A stretch of 16,069 nt of DNA from DATKWS01 sp035529435 (GTDB lineage Bacteria > Krumholzibacteriota > Krumholzibacteriia > Krumholzibacteriales > Krumholzibacteriaceae), in contig DATKWS010000018.1 in assembly GCA_035529435.1 (NCBI GenBank), positions 1 through 16,069 on the forward strand, given 5' to 3'. The position numbers and the translations under genes were made by a program. Of the stretch, positions 7,170 through 14,557 are shown piece by piece. The notes beneath the pieces are model-generated. The model saw only the letters and a program-made list of their open reading frames with translations. It had not been told where the DNA came from and ran no database searches. Each line of letters opens with the position of its first letter. The first letter of the stretch is position 1.

Positions 7170-9171
7170 CCCGATTCCTCCTCTGCATGTTCATCCGTAT
7201 CTCCTCGATCCGGTCCCGGATGCTGGCCGCCCGCTCGAAATGCAACGCCTCGGCCTCCCGCCACATCTCCTCCTCGAGCGCCTTCAGAATCCCGGGGTCG
7301 TCCCACCGATCCGGAATGATGATCTCGCGCGCTCCCTCCCCGTCCCGCCCGGCGCTCCGTTTCGCGTCGACCACCGAAGTCGTGATCCGCACGTCCTCGA
7401 TCGATTTGACGATGGAGCGCGGCGTGATTCGGTGCCGGCGATTGTATACGATCTGCTTCTCCCTCCTCCGGCTCGTCTCCTCGATGGCCCGCTTCATCGA
7501 ACCGGTCATGCTGTCCGCGTAAAAGATCACCATCCCGTTGATGTTCCGGGCGGCACGGCCGGCCGTCTGGATCAGGGAGGTCCGGGAACGGAGAAATCCC
7601 TCCTTGTCCGCATCGAGAACCGCCACAAGCGCGACCTCGGGAAGATCGAGCCCCTCGCGCAACAGGTTGATGCCGACCAGGACGTCGAACTCGCCGAAGC
7701 GCAGGTCGCGCAGTATCTCCACGCGGTCCAGGGCGGCGATATCGCTGTGCAGATAGCGAACCTTGACACCGAGACCGGAGAGGTAGGTCGTGAGATCCTC
7801 CGACATCCGTTTCGTCAGCGTGGTCACGAGGACGCGCTCCTTTCGCCGGACGCGCTTGCGTATCTCGGCGAGGAGATCATCGATCTGTCCCTCGACCGGA
7901 CGCACTTCGATCCGGGGATCGACCAGACCGGTCGGGCGTACGATCTGCTCCACGACCTCGCCGCCGCTCCGTTCGAGCTCGAAGTCGCTGGGCGTCGCGG
8001 AGACGAATACGAAGAGATCGATGATCGATTCGAACTCATCGAAACGCAGGGGGCGGTTGTCCAGCGCGGAGGGAAGCCTGAATCCATACTCGACGAGCGT
8101 CAGCTTGCGGCTCCGATCTCCCTCGTACATACTGCGAATCTGCGGAATGGTGACGTGCGATTCGTCTATGACCACGATAAAATCACACGGGAAGTAATCG
8201 ATGAGCGTGGCCGGCCGTTCCCCCGCCCGCCGCCCGGAGAGATGGCGCGAATAGTTCTCGATCCCGGTGCAGTACCCCATCTCCCGCATCATCTCGATAT
8301 CGTAGCGGGTTCGTTTCTCGAGCCGGTTCGCCTCGAGCATCTTGCCGGCCTCCCTGAGCTCCCCCAGCCGTTCCATGAGCTCCCGTTCGATTCCCACGAT
8401 CGCAGGTTCGAGGCGCGAACCCGACGTAACGAAATGGGAGGCGGGGAACAGCGTGACATGCGGGGCGCGGCGAAGTACCTCGCCGGAAACCGGGTGAAGG
8501 ATCGAGATCCGTTCGATCTCTTCGTCGAACAGCTCGAAACGGATCGCCTCCTCCATGAAGGCGGGGCGCAGCTCGATGGTATCGCCCCGCACCCTGAATG
8601 TTCCGCGGGCGAGATCGATATCGTTTCTCGTGTACTGTATAGCGACGAGCCTGCGCAGCAGCTCGTCCCGCCCGATGGATTCATGCTCCGAGACGAATAT
8701 CGTCATATCCCTGAATTCCTCGGGCGAACCGAGGCCGTATATACATGAGACGCTGGATACGACGATCACATCCTGCCTCGTCATCAGCGATCCGGTCGCC
8801 CTGAGCCGCAACCGGTCGATATCGTCGTTGATGGAGGCATCCTTCTCTATATAGGTGTCGGTTGCGGGGATGAAGGCCTCCGGCTGGTAGTAATCGTAAT
8901 AGCTGATAAAGTACTCGACGGCGTTTTCCGGAAACAGGCCCCTCAATTCACCGTACAACTGGGCCGCGAGTGTCTTGTTGTGCGAGATGACGAGTGCCGG
9001 CATACCGACACGGGCTATCAGGTTTGCGATGGTGAATGTCTTGCCCGAACCGGTCACCCCGAGCAGGGTCTGGTACTTGGTTCGATTGCGGATGCCGGCG
9101 GTGAGCTCGTCGATGGCCGACGGTTGATCACCGGTCGGTTTGTAGCTCGATTTCAGTTTGAAGAGAGACAT
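7132..9171 (-). CDS. uvrB: excinuclease ABC subunit UvrB
   Basis: A 679-residue UvrB, the damage-verifying helicase-like subunit of nucleotide excision repair, which takes over from UvrA and recruits UvrC. It begins MSLFKLKSSYKPTGDQPSAI. Walker A is GVTGSGKT (38-45). The beta-hairpin region follows as YYDYYQPEAFIPATDTYIEK. The DEAD-type box is VIDESH, helicase motif V/VI is INLLREGLDLPEV with the downstream QTAGRAARN, and the C-terminal UVR motif, which binds UvrC, is at about 623-658. A basic tail rich in Arg and Ser follows. The ATG at 9171 has GGAG five bases upstream and gives the family's usual N-terminus. A GTG at 9195 (adding 8 residues) would overlap the rodZ stop as GTGA. uvrA and uvrC are not here. 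Confidence 0.98.
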   Translation of the reverse strand: MSLFKLKSSYKPTGDQPSAIDELTAGIRNRTKYQTLLGVTGSGKTFTIANLIARVGMPALVISHNKTLAAQLYGELRGLFPENAVEYFISYYDYYQPEAFIPATDTYIEKDASINDDIDRLRLRATGSLMTRQDVIVVSSVSCIYGLGSPEEFRDMTIFVSEHESIGRDELLRRLVAIQYTRNDIDLARGTFRVRGDTIELRPAFMEEAIRFELFDEEIERISILHPVSGEVLRRAPHVTLFPASHFVTSGSRLEPAIVGIERELMERLGELREAGKMLEANRLEKRTRYDIEMMREMGYCTGIENYSRHLSGRRAGERPATLIDYFPCDFIVVIDESHVTIPQIRSMYEGDRSRKLTLVEYGFRLPSALDNRPLRFDEFESIIDLFVFVSATPSDFELERSGGEVVEQIVRPTGLVDPRIEVRPVEGQIDDLLAEIRKRVRRKERVLVTTLTKRMSEDLTTYLSGLGVKVRYLHSDIAALDRVEILRDLRFGEFDVLVGINLLREGLDLPEVALVAVLDADKEGFLRSRTSLIQTAGRAARNINGMVIFYADSMTGSMKRAIEETSRRREKQIVYNRRHRITPRSIVKSIEDVRITTSVVDAKRSAGRDGEGAREIIIPDRWDDPGILKALEEEMWREAEALHFERAASIRDRIEEIRMNMQRRNRGGRSRRVSSKSR
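7177..7182 (-). promoter_or_regulatory. ribosome binding site of nadC
   Basis: AGGAGG on the minus strand, inside the 3' end of uvrB and seven bases before the GTG at 7169. It is the main support for a GTG start 38 nt inside the upstream gene. Confidence 0.8.
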
Positions 9172-9176
9172 GGCGT

Positions 9177-9180
9177 CTCC
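9177..9180 (-). promoter_or_regulatory. ribosome binding site deciding the uvrB start
   Basis: GGAG on the minus strand, five bases before ATG 9171. It favours the ATG over the in-frame GTG at 9195 that shares bases with the rodZ stop. Confidence 0.6.
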
Positions 9181-9191
9181 GGTGGGATTTT

Positions 9192-10130
9192 TCACGGTGT
9201 CTCACGTTGCTCGTTCGGAAGATCGTTTCTCGTTATCACGACATCGCGTCGCACCTCGGACCGTTCACCAAGGGGGGGAAGCCGCACGCCGTTGAGCATC
9301 ATCGTGAACCCGCCGGCATTGCCGACCTTTCTCAGAACAAACGCATCGGTCGCATTGAATGTCTTTGATTCCCCCGGGAGAAGAATGAAATCGTACGCCG
9401 TGGTCTCCGGACGTTCGCTGACCATCGACACGGTCAGAAGATCGAACCAGATCCTCTCCCGCTCGTGGGCGATCAACTCGAGTTCGAGAGAAACCAACTC
9501 GGCGGGTGATTCCGCGACCTCCGAACCGGCAGGAGGCATATTCCGCCCCTGATCCTTGTCTTTCACCTCATCGCGCGGCGCCGCATCCCGCACCGTATCG
9601 ACGGGTTCATAGCGGGGCGCTCCCTCGCGGCCCCCAATCTCCTCGAGGACACTCTTATCGGAGGGTGGTTCCGTGACGGGCCCCTCGCGCATACCGAGGC
9701 GTACGAGTACGATGACCGCGATGATTATCACGATGGCCGGCAGAGCGAGGCGCCCGACGATCCGTGGCGACTGGAGCTTCTCCTCGACGACCTCCGTCTC
9801 GATCTCCCAGTGGTCACCTTTACTGGTATGGGTTTGCCCCGTCTGCACCTCGTACTTGCTCAAGACGTGGGTGACGTCGAGATCGAGCAGCTCCGCGTAC
9901 GACCTGAGGAATCCCTTCACGTATACCTTTGCCGGGATCGCCTCGAAATTATCGGTCTCGAGATACTCGAGCATTGCGCGGGGGATCTTGGTCTCCTGGC
10001 TCGCATCGTCGAGTGAGATGTCGGCTTTCTCCCGCGCCGATAAGAGAATCTCGCCGACCGTACACCCCCCCTTGAAATAACCGTTACGATTCTCCGTGGC
10101 GCCGCCTCCCTCGCCTGGTTCCTGTTTCAC
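9192..10130 (-). CDS. rodZ: RodZ-like cell-shape protein (HTH, one membrane helix, DUF4115)
   Basis: A 312-residue bitopic membrane protein with RodZ architecture. A Cro/C1-type helix-turn-helix lies at about 24-95 (TVGEILLSAREKADISLDDA, then KVYVKGFLRSYAELLDLD). A basic linker precedes one membrane helix at about 124-146 (RLALPAIVIIIAVIVLV). Next comes a charged, low-complexity periplasmic spacer (150-212) and a C-terminal DUF4115 beta-domain (about 215-300) with LLPGESKTFNA and VGNAGGFTMMLNG. In the family, the cytoplasmic domain binds MreB and links it to the elongasome. About 24 residues precede the usual domain start. The GTG at 10130 overlaps the valS stop as GTGA and has GGAGGA six bases upstream. 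A transcription-factor role was once proposed for such HTH proteins, but the membrane topology argues for RodZ. Confidence 0.9.
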   Translation of the reverse strand: MKQEPGEGGGATENRNGYFKGGCTVGEILLSAREKADISLDDASQETKIPRAMLEYLETDNFEAIPAKVYVKGFLRSYAELLDLDVTHVLSKYEVQTGQTHTSKGDHWEIETEVVEEKLQSPRIVGRLALPAIVIIIAVIVLVRLGMREGPVTEPPSDKSVLEEIGGREGAPRYEPVDTVRDAAPRDEVKDKDQGRNMPPAGSEVAESPAELVSLELELIAHERERIWFDLLTVSMVSERPETTAYDFILLPGESKTFNATDAFVLRKVGNAGGFTMMLNGVRLPPLGERSEVRRDVVITRNDLPNEQRETP

Positions 10131-12817
10131 TCCATTTCCTCCAGGATTCTTGCGATACGATCCCTGCGGTCAGCCATCTCCTCCAACCGGGATCGTTCAC
10201 GCGCGATCACATCATCGGGAGCCCGCTGCAAAAATCGTCCGTCGCCGAAGCGATTTTCGATCTTTTCGGTCTCTGCGGACAGCTTCTCGAGGTCCCTCCG
10301 AAGCCGCTGCCGCTCCACATCGATATCGATGATCCCCTTCAATGGTACATATATTTCCAGGCCGGTCAAGCCGGCTGATGCGCTCCCCGCCGGTTTCGGC
10401 ACGTTTTCGGCTATTTCGAGCTCATCGACCCGGGCGAGATGGACGATCTGCCGGCGGAACCGCTCGAGACGCTCCTGCATCGCCGCACCCGGCTCGCAGC
10501 GTATGATGACACGTACACCCTGGGCGGGCGGCAGGCGGAACGTCTGGCGGAGATTTCTGATGTTCGTGACGATCTCCTGGAACTGTCCGACCTGCTCCGC
10601 CAGGGACGGATCGACGAGCCCGGCGGGAAGCCCCGGTATTCGGGATGCTGCGAGAATCTCTGCACCCGGCGCGACGAGGCTCCATATCTCCTCGGTGATG
10701 AACGGCATGATCGGGTGGAGCATCATCATCGAGAGGGCGAGTGTGAACCGCGCGGTAAGGGCTGCCCCCCGGCCCCGCGCCCCATTCTCCCGGAGAACCG
10801 GCTTCGATAGCTCGAGGTACCAGTCGCAGTATGCGTGCCAGAAGAAATCGTACGCAATGCCGAGCGCCTCGTCGATCCGGTACGCATCGATGGCCCGCTC
10901 GAATTCCCCCAGTGCGCGCACCAGTTCACCGGCGATCCACCGATCCTCCCAGCCGAAGGCGGCCCCGGCGGACGGCGCCCGCCCGAAGAGAGCGGCACAG
11001 GCGGCGTTGAGCGGATCGTCGTTGGGGCTCCCACCGAACAGGTCCCGATCATCGTACGGCTGCTCCATGACGAAACGCGCCGCATTCCAGATCTTGTTCG
11101 CGAAGTGCTTTCCCATTTCGACCTTGGATTCGTCGAAGAGGAGATCCTGTCCCGGCGGGGAGAGCTTCATCAGGGTGAATCTGAATGCATCAGCGCCGTA
11201 CGTATCGATGATATCGATGGGATCCGGTGAATTCCCGAGCGATTTGCTCATCTTGCGCCCCTTTGCATCGCGCACGATGCCCGTGATATAGACGTCCGAG
11301 AAGGGTATCTCACCGGTGAATTCGAGGGCGGCCATGATCATGCGCGCCACCCAGAAGAATATAATGTCCCCCCCCGTGACCAGTACGCTGGTCGGGTGGA
11401 AGATCTTGAAATCGCGCGACTTCTCAGGCCATCCCATCGGCGAAAAGGTCCACAGCCAGGAGGAGAACCACGTGTCGAGAACATCCTCGTCCTGCGTGAG
11501 AACGGCGCTCCCGCATGTGGTGCACCGCTCGGGCTCGTCGACCGCGGCGATGGTTTCATCGCACTCCGTGCAGTACCAGACGGGAATGCGGTGTCCCCAC
11601 CAGAGCTGCCGGGAGATGCACCAATCCCTGATATTCTCCATCCAGCTGAGATAGATATTCTTCCAACGTCCGGGATAGAAGGTGACATCGCCCCGTTCGA
11701 CGACCTCGATACCCGGCGCCGCGAGCGAATCCATCCGAAGAAACCACTGGCGGGAAACGGCCGGTTCGACGATCGTGTCGCACCGGTCATGGTGCCCGAT
11801 CGCATGGTGGTAATCCTCGACGTTCCGCAGCAACCCTTCCTCCTCGAGCGCCGCCAACACGCCGGCGCGGGCATCCGCTACGGTGAGGCCGGCGAACCTG
11901 CCTGCCGCCTCGTTCATCGTACCGTCACGTCCGATAACGATGAAGGGGGCGAGGCCGTGCCGCCTTCCGATCTCGAAGTCCGTCGCATCGTGTGCGGGGG
12001 TCACCTTGAGGAACCCCGTCCCGAATTCGGGATCGACGACGTCATCGAGGATGATCGGAATGCTCCTGTCCGTAAGCGGCAATACGAGCATCCGCCCCTC
12101 GAGATCCGCCGCCTCCGGATTCTCGGGGCTGATCGCGACCGCAACGTCCCCGAGCATCGTCTCCGGCCTCGTCGTGCCCACGACGACCTCGCCGCCGCCG
12201 TCGGCGAACGGGTAGACGATATAGTAGAGCTTGCCCAGATGATCACGGAATTCCACTTCCTCGTCGCTGATCGCGGTCCGGCAGGCGGGACACCAGTTTA
12301 CTATGTACCGGTCGCGGTATATCAATCCCTTCTCGTAGAGATGCACGAACACGCGCCGGACCGCCCTCGAGACGCCCGGATCGAGCGTGAACACCTCCCG
12401 GGTCCAGTCGAGCGAGGCGCCCAGCCGGCCGAGCTGCCTCACGATCCGATCGTGGTACGTCTCCTTCCACCGCCAGCACTCCTCGATGAATTTCTCCCTG
12501 CCCAACTCCTCCCTGCCGATTCCATGCTCGAGCAATGATTTTTCGACGACCGTCTGCGTTGCGATCCCCGCATGATCGGTGCCGGGGAGCCACAGCACGT
12601 TACATCCCTTCAACCTCTTCCAGCGGCACAGGAGATCCTGTACCGTCGTTCCGAGCGCGTGACCGACGGTGAGTTGCCCCGTAACATTCGGCGGCGGCAG
12701 GATAATCGAATAGGGTGAATCTCCGGAATCGCGTGAGGCGGTGAAGACACCGCGCTCCTCCCAGATCCGTTGCCATTTCGTGTCGATCCCTTTCGGATCG
12801 TATACTTTGTCCAGCAT
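10127..12817 (-). CDS. valS: valyl-tRNA synthetase
   Basis: An 896-residue class I ValRS that charges tRNA-Val and edits mischarged Thr. PPPNVTGQLTVGHALG (41-56) is the HIGH region, but the first His of HIGH is Thr (TVGH, 50-53). PGTDHAGIATQ (78-88), the editing-domain GTTRPETMLGD (214-224), and ISRQLWWGHRIPVWYC (401-416) follow, then a possible zinc ribbon with Cys at 416, 419, 432 and 435. KMSKSLGNSPDP (522-533) is intact, as are the anticodon-binding region and the C-terminal coiled-coil arm (about 831-896). ATG 12817 follows GAGGAG by five bases and gives the usual N-terminus. An upstream in-frame GTG at 12841 is less likely. It is the first gene of the proposed six-gene operon. The leader is only about 35 nt, too short for a T-box. 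Confidence 0.98.
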   Translation of the reverse strand: MLDKVYDPKGIDTKWQRIWEERGVFTASRDSGDSPYSIILPPPNVTGQLTVGHALGTTVQDLLCRWKRLKGCNVLWLPGTDHAGIATQTVVEKSLLEHGIGREELGREKFIEECWRWKETYHDRIVRQLGRLGASLDWTREVFTLDPGVSRAVRRVFVHLYEKGLIYRDRYIVNWCPACRTAISDEEVEFRDHLGKLYYIVYPFADGGGEVVVGTTRPETMLGDVAVAISPENPEAADLEGRMLVLPLTDRSIPIILDDVVDPEFGTGFLKVTPAHDATDFEIGRRHGLAPFIVIGRDGTMNEAAGRFAGLTVADARAGVLAALEEEGLLRNVEDYHHAIGHHDRCDTIVEPAVSRQWFLRMDSLAAPGIEVVERGDVTFYPGRWKNIYLSWMENIRDWCISRQLWWGHRIPVWYCTECDETIAAVDEPERCTTCGSAVLTQDEDVLDTWFSSWLWTFSPMGWPEKSRDFKIFHPTSVLVTGGDIIFFWVARMIMAALEFTGEIPFSDVYITGIVRDAKGRKMSKSLGNSPDPIDIIDTYGADAFRFTLMKLSPPGQDLLFDESKVEMGKHFANKIWNAARFVMEQPYDDRDLFGGSPNDDPLNAACAALFGRAPSAGAAFGWEDRWIAGELVRALGEFERAIDAYRIDEALGIAYDFFWHAYCDWYLELSKPVLRENGARGRGAALTARFTLALSMMMLHPIMPFITEEIWSLVAPGAEILAASRIPGLPAGLVDPSLAEQVGQFQEIVTNIRNLRQTFRLPPAQGVRVIIRCEPGAAMQERLERFRRQIVHLARVDELEIAENVPKPAGSASAGLTGLEIYVPLKGIIDIDVERQRLRRDLEKLSAETEKIENRFGDGRFLQRAPDDVIARERSRLEEMADRRDRIARILEEME

Positions 12818-12822
12818 CAATG

Positions 12823-12828
12823 CTCCTC
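12823..12828 (-). promoter_or_regulatory. ribosome binding site of valS
   Basis: GAGGAG on the minus strand, five bases before ATG 12817. It favours that start over the upstream in-frame GTG at 12841. Confidence 0.65.
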
Positions 12829-12856
12829 TATAGAATGACACATACCGGGAACTGTA

Positions 12857-12885
12857 AAACTAACACAGGCGCGGGGCACGGTCAA
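12857..12885 (-). promoter_or_regulatory. candidate sigma-70 promoter of the valS operon
   Basis: On the minus strand TTGACC (12885-12880, five of six to consensus) is separated by 17 bases from TAGTTT (12862-12857, three of six). It fills the 83-nt gap between uppP and valS and predicts a start near 12850, giving a leader of about 35 nt. The weak -10 box limits confidence. Confidence 0.5.
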
Positions 12886-12897
12886 CCACCAGACCGT
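12878..12897. repeat. 6-bp inverted repeat between uppP and valS, overlapping the -35 box
   Basis: ACGGTC (12878-12883) and GACCGT (12892-12897) are perfect inverted arms around an 8-base loop, starting three bases past the uppP stop. No T-run follows on the minus strand, so it is at best a weak terminator. One arm overlaps the proposed valS -35 hexamer, so it could also be an operator. A chance match is possible. Confidence 0.4.
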
Positions 12898-12900
12898 TCA

Positions 12901-13719
12901 TTATCGCACCAGCGTAAAATACAAAAACGCGATCGAGCCCACCGGTATGAGGTAGTAGGCAAACCGATGCATGCGCTCCCTGGCCAGAACGCCGAGCAGA
13001 AGCCGCAGCGCGATCCAGCCGGACAGAAACGCCACCGCCATTGCAAGGATGATGTGCGGAACCGATCCGACGGTCATGGACTCCGGGCTCCGTGCAACCT
13101 CCAGAAGCAGCGCTCCGATGATCGCCGGCACCGATAGGAGAAACGAGAACTCCGCCCCTGTTCCGAAACCGATGCCGAGGAGCAGCGCCGTCGTGATGGT
13201 CCATCCGCTCCGGGAAACCCCGGGAAGAATGGCGATCGCCTGCGCCACGCCGACGATCAGTGCTGTGCGCCACGCAAGCGTGCCGCCCGTCCTCCGGCGG
13301 CGCGACAGCAGGAGAAAGCATCCGGTCACGACGAGCAGGATCGAGGTGACCGCCGGTGAATCGAACAGGCCGGCGACGGCGTCATGCAGAAATATGCCCG
13401 CCGCGGCGGCGGGCACGCTGGCAATGATGATGAAACCGGCATAGGCGATATCATCCCGCCGCTCATCGGGCACACGCAGCCGGGCGGCACAGCTCACGAG
13501 TGCCGCACATATCGAGACCACGCGTTTGCGGTACACCAGCAGGATGGCGCAGAGCGTCCCCACATGCACGGCCACCTCGAACATGACTCCGGCACCGGTC
13601 TCCCTGCCGCCGAGCAGGGCCTCGGCGAGCACGAGATGTCCCGACGAGCTCACCGGCAGGAATTCGGTCAGACCCTGAATCACGGCGAGAACAAGCATGG
13701 AATGAATGCCTATCTGCAT
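12901..13719 (-). CDS. uppP: undecaprenyl-diphosphate phosphatase
   Basis: A 272-residue polytopic membrane protein of the UppP/BacA family. It dephosphorylates undecaprenyl diphosphate to recycle the carrier lipid for peptidoglycan and surface polysaccharides, and its overexpression gives bacitracin resistance. Both family motifs are present: QGLTEFLPVSSSGH (15-28), which fits the (E/Q)XXXE rule with Gln15 and Glu19, and PGVSRSGWT (166-174), which fits PGXSRSXXT. Trp173 replaces the small or Met residue more often seen there. Several hydrophobic helices follow. ATG 13719 is preceded by GAAGGAG at a spacing of ten, somewhat long. A 48-codon upstream extension would run inside the ubiA-like gene and is not family-like. 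It starts 19 nt after the UbiA stop and is probably cotranscribed with it. Confidence 0.97.
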   Translation of the reverse strand: MQIGIHSMLVLAVIQGLTEFLPVSSSGHLVLAEALLGGRETGAGVMFEVAVHVGTLCAILLVYRKRVVSICAALVSCAARLRVPDERRDDIAYAGFIIIASVPAAAAGIFLHDAVAGLFDSPAVTSILLVVTGCFLLLSRRRRTGGTLAWRTALIVGVAQAIAILPGVSRSGWTITTALLLGIGFGTGAEFSFLLSVPAIIGALLLEVARSPESMTVGSVPHIILAMAVAFLSGWIALRLLLGVLARERMHRFAYYLIPVGSIAFLYFTLVR

Positions 13720-13738
13720 CGAACAACCGCTCCTTCCA

Positions 13739-14557
13739 TCATGACGCGCCGAAGTAAAACGCCGCAACGCCGAAGAACATCCCGGCCTTGAGCAGCAGGC
13801 TGACCAGTGCGAGGGCCCTTCCACGCGCGGTGAGTATTGCAGAAGCGACGATGAGCGGAACAACCGACGCGAACATTATCACCGTGTAACCCTGGCGGTA
13901 GAAACCGAGAAGACCGGGAAGGGGAAATCCGATCGCGAGCACGGCAAAGACGGCGACCGCCGCATTGAGCGCCGCCCGCTTTCCTGATACGACGGGAACC
14001 GTTCGCGCGCCGCTGAGACGGTCACCGGGCTCGTCCTCGCAATCCTTGACCAGTTCCCTCCCCAGCACGAACACGAAGGTGAATCCGGCCGGTACCGCAC
14101 CCGCCATGATCACCCCGCCCGCATAGGCGCCGAGAAGGAATCCCGAGGCCGCTACGGCCGACACGAGGAGATTGCCGGCCAGGTACACACGTTTCAAGCA
14201 CGCAGAGTAGCAGTGCAGCGACAACACCCACGCGACGAGCCAGACGGCCTGCGGGGCCGGAAGCCTCACGACCAAGAGGGCCAGCGCGGCGAGCAGCACG
14301 ATGTAGAGGACTCGCGCACCCCGCATCGAGACGGCACCGGACGGGAGCGGCCGCCCCGGCTTGTTGAACCGGTCGATGTCGATATCGTACCAGTCGTTGA
14401 TCGTATTGCCGGCAGCCGTGCAGAGAGCGACCGCCCAGACGAGCGTCCACGGCCCGGATCCACGGCCGGCCATGGTGAATCCCACCACCGTGGAAAGAAC
14501 CGCAGCTGCTACATTGTGCGGTCTGATAAGACGTATGATGCCGAGTGCCGTGCGCAT
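13739..14557 (-). CDS. UbiA-family prenyltransferase, resembling geranylgeranylglycerol-phosphate geranylgeranyltransferase
   Basis: A 272-residue integral membrane prenyltransferase with about eight to nine hydrophobic segments. Both Asp-rich motifs that bind the Mg-prenyl-diphosphate are clear: NDWYDIDIDRFNKPGRP (54-70) and KDCEDEPGD (171-179). NKPxRPLPSG after the first motif and the short KDxxDxxGD second motif resemble the archaeal DGGGP-synthase-like branch, which also occurs in Bacteroidetes and related phyla, more than UbiA or MenA of quinone synthesis. The acceptor cannot be assigned from sequence alone. The ATG (14557-14555) shares one base with the stop of the upstream gene (TAATG) and has no close Shine-Dalgarno site, so it probably depends on translational coupling. 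A longer frame to 14632 lies inside that gene and is not needed. Confidence 0.88.
   Translation of the reverse strand: MRTALGIIRLIRPHNVAAAVLSTVVGFTMAGRGSGPWTLVWAVALCTAAGNTINDWYDIDIDRFNKPGRPLPSGAVSMRGARVLYIVLLAALALLVVRLPAPQAVWLVAWVLSLHCYSACLKRVYLAGNLLVSAVAASGFLLGAYAGGVIMAGAVPAGFTFVFVLGRELVKDCEDEPGDRLSGARTVPVVSGKRAALNAAVAVFAVLAIGFPLPGLLGFYRQGYTVIMFASVVPLIVASAILTARGRALALVSLLLKAGMFFGVAAFYFGAS

Noticed and set aside
5946..7319. 457-residue open frame on the plus strand opposite birA and nadC
   Set aside because: Arg/Pro/Asp-rich antisense shadow. The minus-strand genes carry complete family motifs throughout this interval.
7027..8748. 573-residue open frame on the plus strand opposite nadC and uvrB
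   Set aside because: It spans the boundary of two certain minus-strand genes and has shadow-type composition with no domain, signal peptide or convincing ribosome site.
11396..12538. 380-residue open frame on the plus strand opposite valS
   Set aside because: Antisense shadow of a certain ValRS; no recognisable motif.
12818..12900. T-box or other amino-acid-responsive leader before valS
   Set aside because: The predicted leader is only about 35 nt and has no T-box sequence or specifier structure.
13720..13863. Longer uppP start at 13863
   Set aside because: The added 48 residues are Arg/Ser-rich shadow sequence of the UbiA gene, and the UppP family begins at about MQIGIHSML.
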